DNA from: Anaerolineae bacterium
Lineage (GTDB): Bacteria; Chloroflexota; Anaerolineae; 4572-78; J111
Direction: 5' to 3'
Assembly (NCBI GenBank): GCA_023151115.1
Contig: JAKLJP010000007.1
Span: 186,001 to 250,000, forward strand
DNA length: 64,000 bases
Shown: piece by piece, positions 61,747-64,000 of the stretch
Position numbering within the stretch: position 1 is the stretch's first letter
Layout: each line of letters starts with the position of its first letter
Notes under the pieces: generated by a model
Told to the model about the DNA's origin: nothing
The model's input: the letters and a program-made list of their open reading frames with translations, nothing else
Databases searched by the model: none
Program-made: the position numbers and the translations under genes

Positions 61747-64000
61747 GTGCTTAACTCTCTGCTTAATGCTTTTGGCAGCCCCGCCGTAACGCTGGCCTAT
61801 TACCTGTTCACCTTTTTTGCCATTGAAGCGGCCCTGGTGATTGCCTGGGGCCAGTGGCAGCGCAGCGACTCGTTCCGGGCGCGCCGGCTCACCGTAGCTT
61901 TTGGCAGCATGACCCTTTTGCGGGTCGTGCTGTTTGTGCTGGCTTTTATGAGCCGCAGTTCGGTTGAGGTAGCCAATTTGTGGCTGCCGCCGTTTGAACG
62001 GGCCATGGGAGTTGCCAGTTTGGGGTTTCTGGTCTGGGGCTTTACTCCCTTTATGCGTGAAAAGGGCCTGAGCGCAACGGTACTGCTGGCCATTAATACC
62101 CTTTTTGCCTTTGTCTTTTTCTTTCTGGCCGCCGCTTTTGGGACCGGCAGCGATTTCAATCGTACGGGCTGGGACATCTTTTTTACCGGCTGGCAGCTTT
62201 TGTTAGCCATTTTTGGAGCGATCAACTGCGCCTCCAAGCTGGACGACGAGCGAGCCTATGCTCTCTCCAGTTTTGGTGCGTTGGGTCTGGGCTACCTGCT
62301 GCACTTTTTCTCCCTGTCCGGCTACCCTGCGCCGCACAACCCGGTCTGGGTGCGCCTGGTGGAAATGTTTGCCTACCCCGTTTTCGCGGTGGCGGTTTAC
62401 CAGGGCGCGATCCAATCGCTGCGGGCGCGGACGCAGGAATATCAGAATTTAAGCCAGATTTCGCTGGACCAAATCAAGGGCTTGATCAGCCTGTTTGAAG
62501 CGACCCGCGAGATTACCTCTTCGCTCGACCTGTCGCACCTGCTGGATGGGGCTACCCGCAGCGTGGCCGAGGCGATTGGGGCCGATCAATGCGCCATCGC
62601 CCTGCCGGAAGACAACTCGGATGATATGTCTCAACTGCGCCTGGTTTCGATTTACAACCCCAGTCGCAAAGGCCGAGGTGAGTCGGTCAGCTTTCCCCTT
62701 AACGATCAACAGGCTATCAAACACGCCCTCAAGCGCAAATACCAGGTGCAGATTGACGAGTACCAGGATAACAACCAAATCCGGCTGCTTTTTACCTTGA
62801 TGGGCGCGCACGATGTCGGCCCGCTGATTATCCAGCCGTTGCTGCAAAAAAATGAGGAGCCATTGGGAGTGCTGATTTTGGGCAACGCCAACTCCCGGCG
62901 CGTTTTTACCGCCACCGAGGCCCAACTGTGCAAAACCCTGGCCGATCAGATCGCAGTTTCGATCAACCATGCCAAAGAGTATGCGGCGGTATCGGCCAAA
63001 GCGCAGCAGCTTTCGTGGACATTGCGCAATCAGGAGTTGGAGACGGGCAAACGCCGGGCGGCCATGGAAACCGAATTGAAAAAGAGCCGCGAAGAAGTAG
63101 CCCTCTTTGCTCAACGCCTGTACGAGTACGAAAAAGCCGAAAAAGTCAACGAGGAGGCGCTGCGACAGGCTCGTGAACGGGTTGCCAAACTGGAAAAGGC
63201 CGTCGAGCGGGCCAAAGTGGAAGTTGACAAAGCCAGCCAAAAAGATAAGCAACTGGCGGCGCTTTCTGCCGAGACCGAAAGCCACAAAAAACGCCTGGCT
63301 GAGCTGGAGGCTGAACGGCAGAGCTGGCAGGAAAAAATCGAGCAACTAGAGCAAGAAACTGTGGTGACCGCTCATTTGAAGGAAGATTTGCTCGCGGCTA
63401 ATGAGCGCGCCCGCAAACTGGCCCGCGCCTTAAAAAATGCGCGTACTGTTACTCAGCAAGCCGCGCCTGTTCCGGCGGCCCTTTCCGGCGCCGAGGCCAA
63501 TACCCCCCTGGAAGATTTGAGCTGTGGGGTGATTATTGGCGATGCTAATTATAAGATCAATCGGGTTAACGCGGTGGCCAGCCAACTGTTGGCGCAGCCC
63601 AATAAAAAACTCCTCGGCAGCGAGTTGACTGCCATTTTTGAGGATGAACGCTGGCAAAAGGCTTTGGAGCAGGTCAAATCCAAAAATGAGCCGATGGTCT
63701 CAACCACCTTGAAGGTGGGCGATAACGTCCTGCGGGCCACCATCAGCCCGATGGCTGCTTCCGATGGTAATGGCCGTGAGGGTACGGTGACTATTCTTTA
63801 CGATATTACCGCCGAAGCGGAAAGCCAGCAGGCCCGTGATGAGTTTGTCGCTTCACTATCGCAAGAGCTGCGTACCCCCATGACTTCGATCACCGGCTAT
63901 ACCGATTTGCTGCTGGGTGAGTCGGTGGGCATGATCGGCGAGATGCAGCGCAAGTTTTTGCAGCGCATCAAGGCCAATATCGAGCGGATGGGCAGCATGC
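61747..64000 (+). CDS. Histidine-kinase-like membrane protein, C-terminus beyond window
   Basis: GTG start at 61747; open to the window end (751 codons). Six to seven hydrophobic segments (residues 15-225; LAYYLFTFFAIEAALVIAW), a GAF domain (about 245-420), a long coiled coil (about 430-570; ELEAERQSWQEKIEQLEQE), a PAS domain (about 585-690) and the beginning of a HisKA dimerisation domain. The H-box reads ASLSQELRTPMTSITGY: the phospho-acceptor His is replaced by Gln (CAA at 63862-63864). If real, it is not an ordinary autophosphorylating kinase; it may act as a sensor scaffold or use another partner. The ATPase domain is not in the window. Confidence 0.9.
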   Translation, partial: MLNSLLNAFGSPAVTLAYYLFTFFAIEAALVIAWGQWQRSDSFRARRLTVAFGSMTLLRVVLFVLAFMSRSSVEVANLWLPPFERAMGVASLGFLVWGFTPFMREKGLSATVLLAINTLFAFVFFFLAAAFGTGSDFNRTGWDIFFTGWQLLLAIFGAINCASKLDDERAYALSSFGALGLGYLLHFFSLSGYPAPHNPVWVRLVEMFAYPVFAVAVYQGAIQSLRARTQEYQNLSQISLDQIKGLISLFEATREITSSLDLSHLLDGATRSVAEAIGADQCAIALPEDNSDDMSQLRLVSIYNPSRKGRGESVSFPLNDQQAIKHALKRKYQVQIDEYQDNNQIRLLFTLMGAHDVGPLIIQPLLQKNEEPLGVLILGNANSRRVFTATEAQLCKTLADQIAVSINHAKEYAAVSAKAQQLSWTLRNQELETGKRRAAMETELKKSREEVALFAQRLYEYEKAEKVNEEALRQARERVAKLEKAVERAKVEVDKASQKDKQLAALSAETESHKKRLAELEAERQSWQEKIEQLEQETVVTAHLKEDLLAANERARKLARALKNARTVTQQAAPVPAALSGAEANTPLEDLSCGVIIGDANYKINRVNAVASQLLAQPNKKLLGSELTAIFEDERWQKALEQVKSKNEPMVSTTLKVGDNVLRATISPMAASDGNGREGTVTILYDITAEAESQQARDEFVASLSQELRTPMTSITGYTDLLLGESVGMIGEMQRKFLQRIKANIERMGSM

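Overview
The window looks like chromosome from a Chloroflexota bacterium, probably of the Anaerolineae type. This is inferred from gene content and style and has not been checked by database search. The signs are: Pro/Thr-rich 'TPTPTATP' linkers behind lipoprotein signals; several multidomain sensors that carry class III nucleotide cyclase domains; a WD40 protein with a STAND/NB-ARC-type C-terminus; a DUF2236/MpaB-like oxygenase; B12-type radical SAM proteins; and moderately high GC with TTG/GTG starts. No rRNA, tRNA, phage or CRISPR was found.

Layout. 1-2.7 kb: 3' part of a WD40 regulator with 14 nearly identical repeats. 3-5.7 kb: radical SAM protein and cytochrome P450 (minus strand). 6-8.6 kb: membrane GAF/PAS/cyclase sensor. 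8.8-15.2 kb: a decayed RHS polymorphic toxin locus (one frameshift, two in-frame stops) with an intact-looking immunity gene overlapping the toxin end by ATGA. 15.7-18.2 kb: minus-strand operon of a 57-residue membrane protein, a radical SAM enzyme and an MpaB-like oxygenase. 18.4-21.5 kb: two-component pair. 21.6-25.8 kb: TPR/zinc-ribbon protein, rhomboid protease, SDR, AcuI-type reductase. 26.1-26.6 kb: BrnT/BrnA, with the toxin broken by TGA. 26.7-31.2 kb: spermidine-synthase-like membrane protein, ferredoxin, RlmI-like methyltransferase, VOC and SRPBCC proteins. 31.2-38.6 kb: metal region, with cupredoxin, PCu(A)C and SCO copper proteins, a zinc-type ABC importer, and a divergent ArsP/DUF318 permease with its TIGR03943 partner. 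38.6-43.8 kb: TolB-like propeller protein, ECF sigma/anti-sigma pair, fasciclin protein with LPATG, folE. 44.1-58.9 kb: tryptophan region. 59-64 kb: lytic transglycosylase lipoprotein and the start of a histidine-kinase-like protein whose H-box His is Gln.

The tryptophan region is led by a T-box riboswitch (44330-44666). Its proposed specifier is TGG, and the variable base of the T-box bulge is C, which fits G73 of tRNA-Trp. It reads trpE, trpGD (fused), trpC, then an opposing 4-kb cyclase/ATPase/TPR gene, then trpF, trpB, trpS, a zinc-ribbon propeller gene and trpA.

The most unusual feature is a population of about 30 short repeat loci built from 7-base (sometimes 8-base) tandem units, often arranged as two complementary arms around a short loop. 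The unit differs from locus to locus, but different loci share loop sequences. They sit between genes, frequently touch or supply stop codons, and are also inserted in frame inside trpF (twice), trpC, a histidine kinase, the WD40 protein, the TolB-like protein and the RHS gene, where one copy supplies a stop. They resemble the heptanucleotide STRR repeats known from filamentous cyanobacteria. Separate from these are a ~92-bp MITE-like element in three copies, two of them bracketing the zinc-binding-protein gene, and a perfect 34-bp palindrome inside the response regulator gene.
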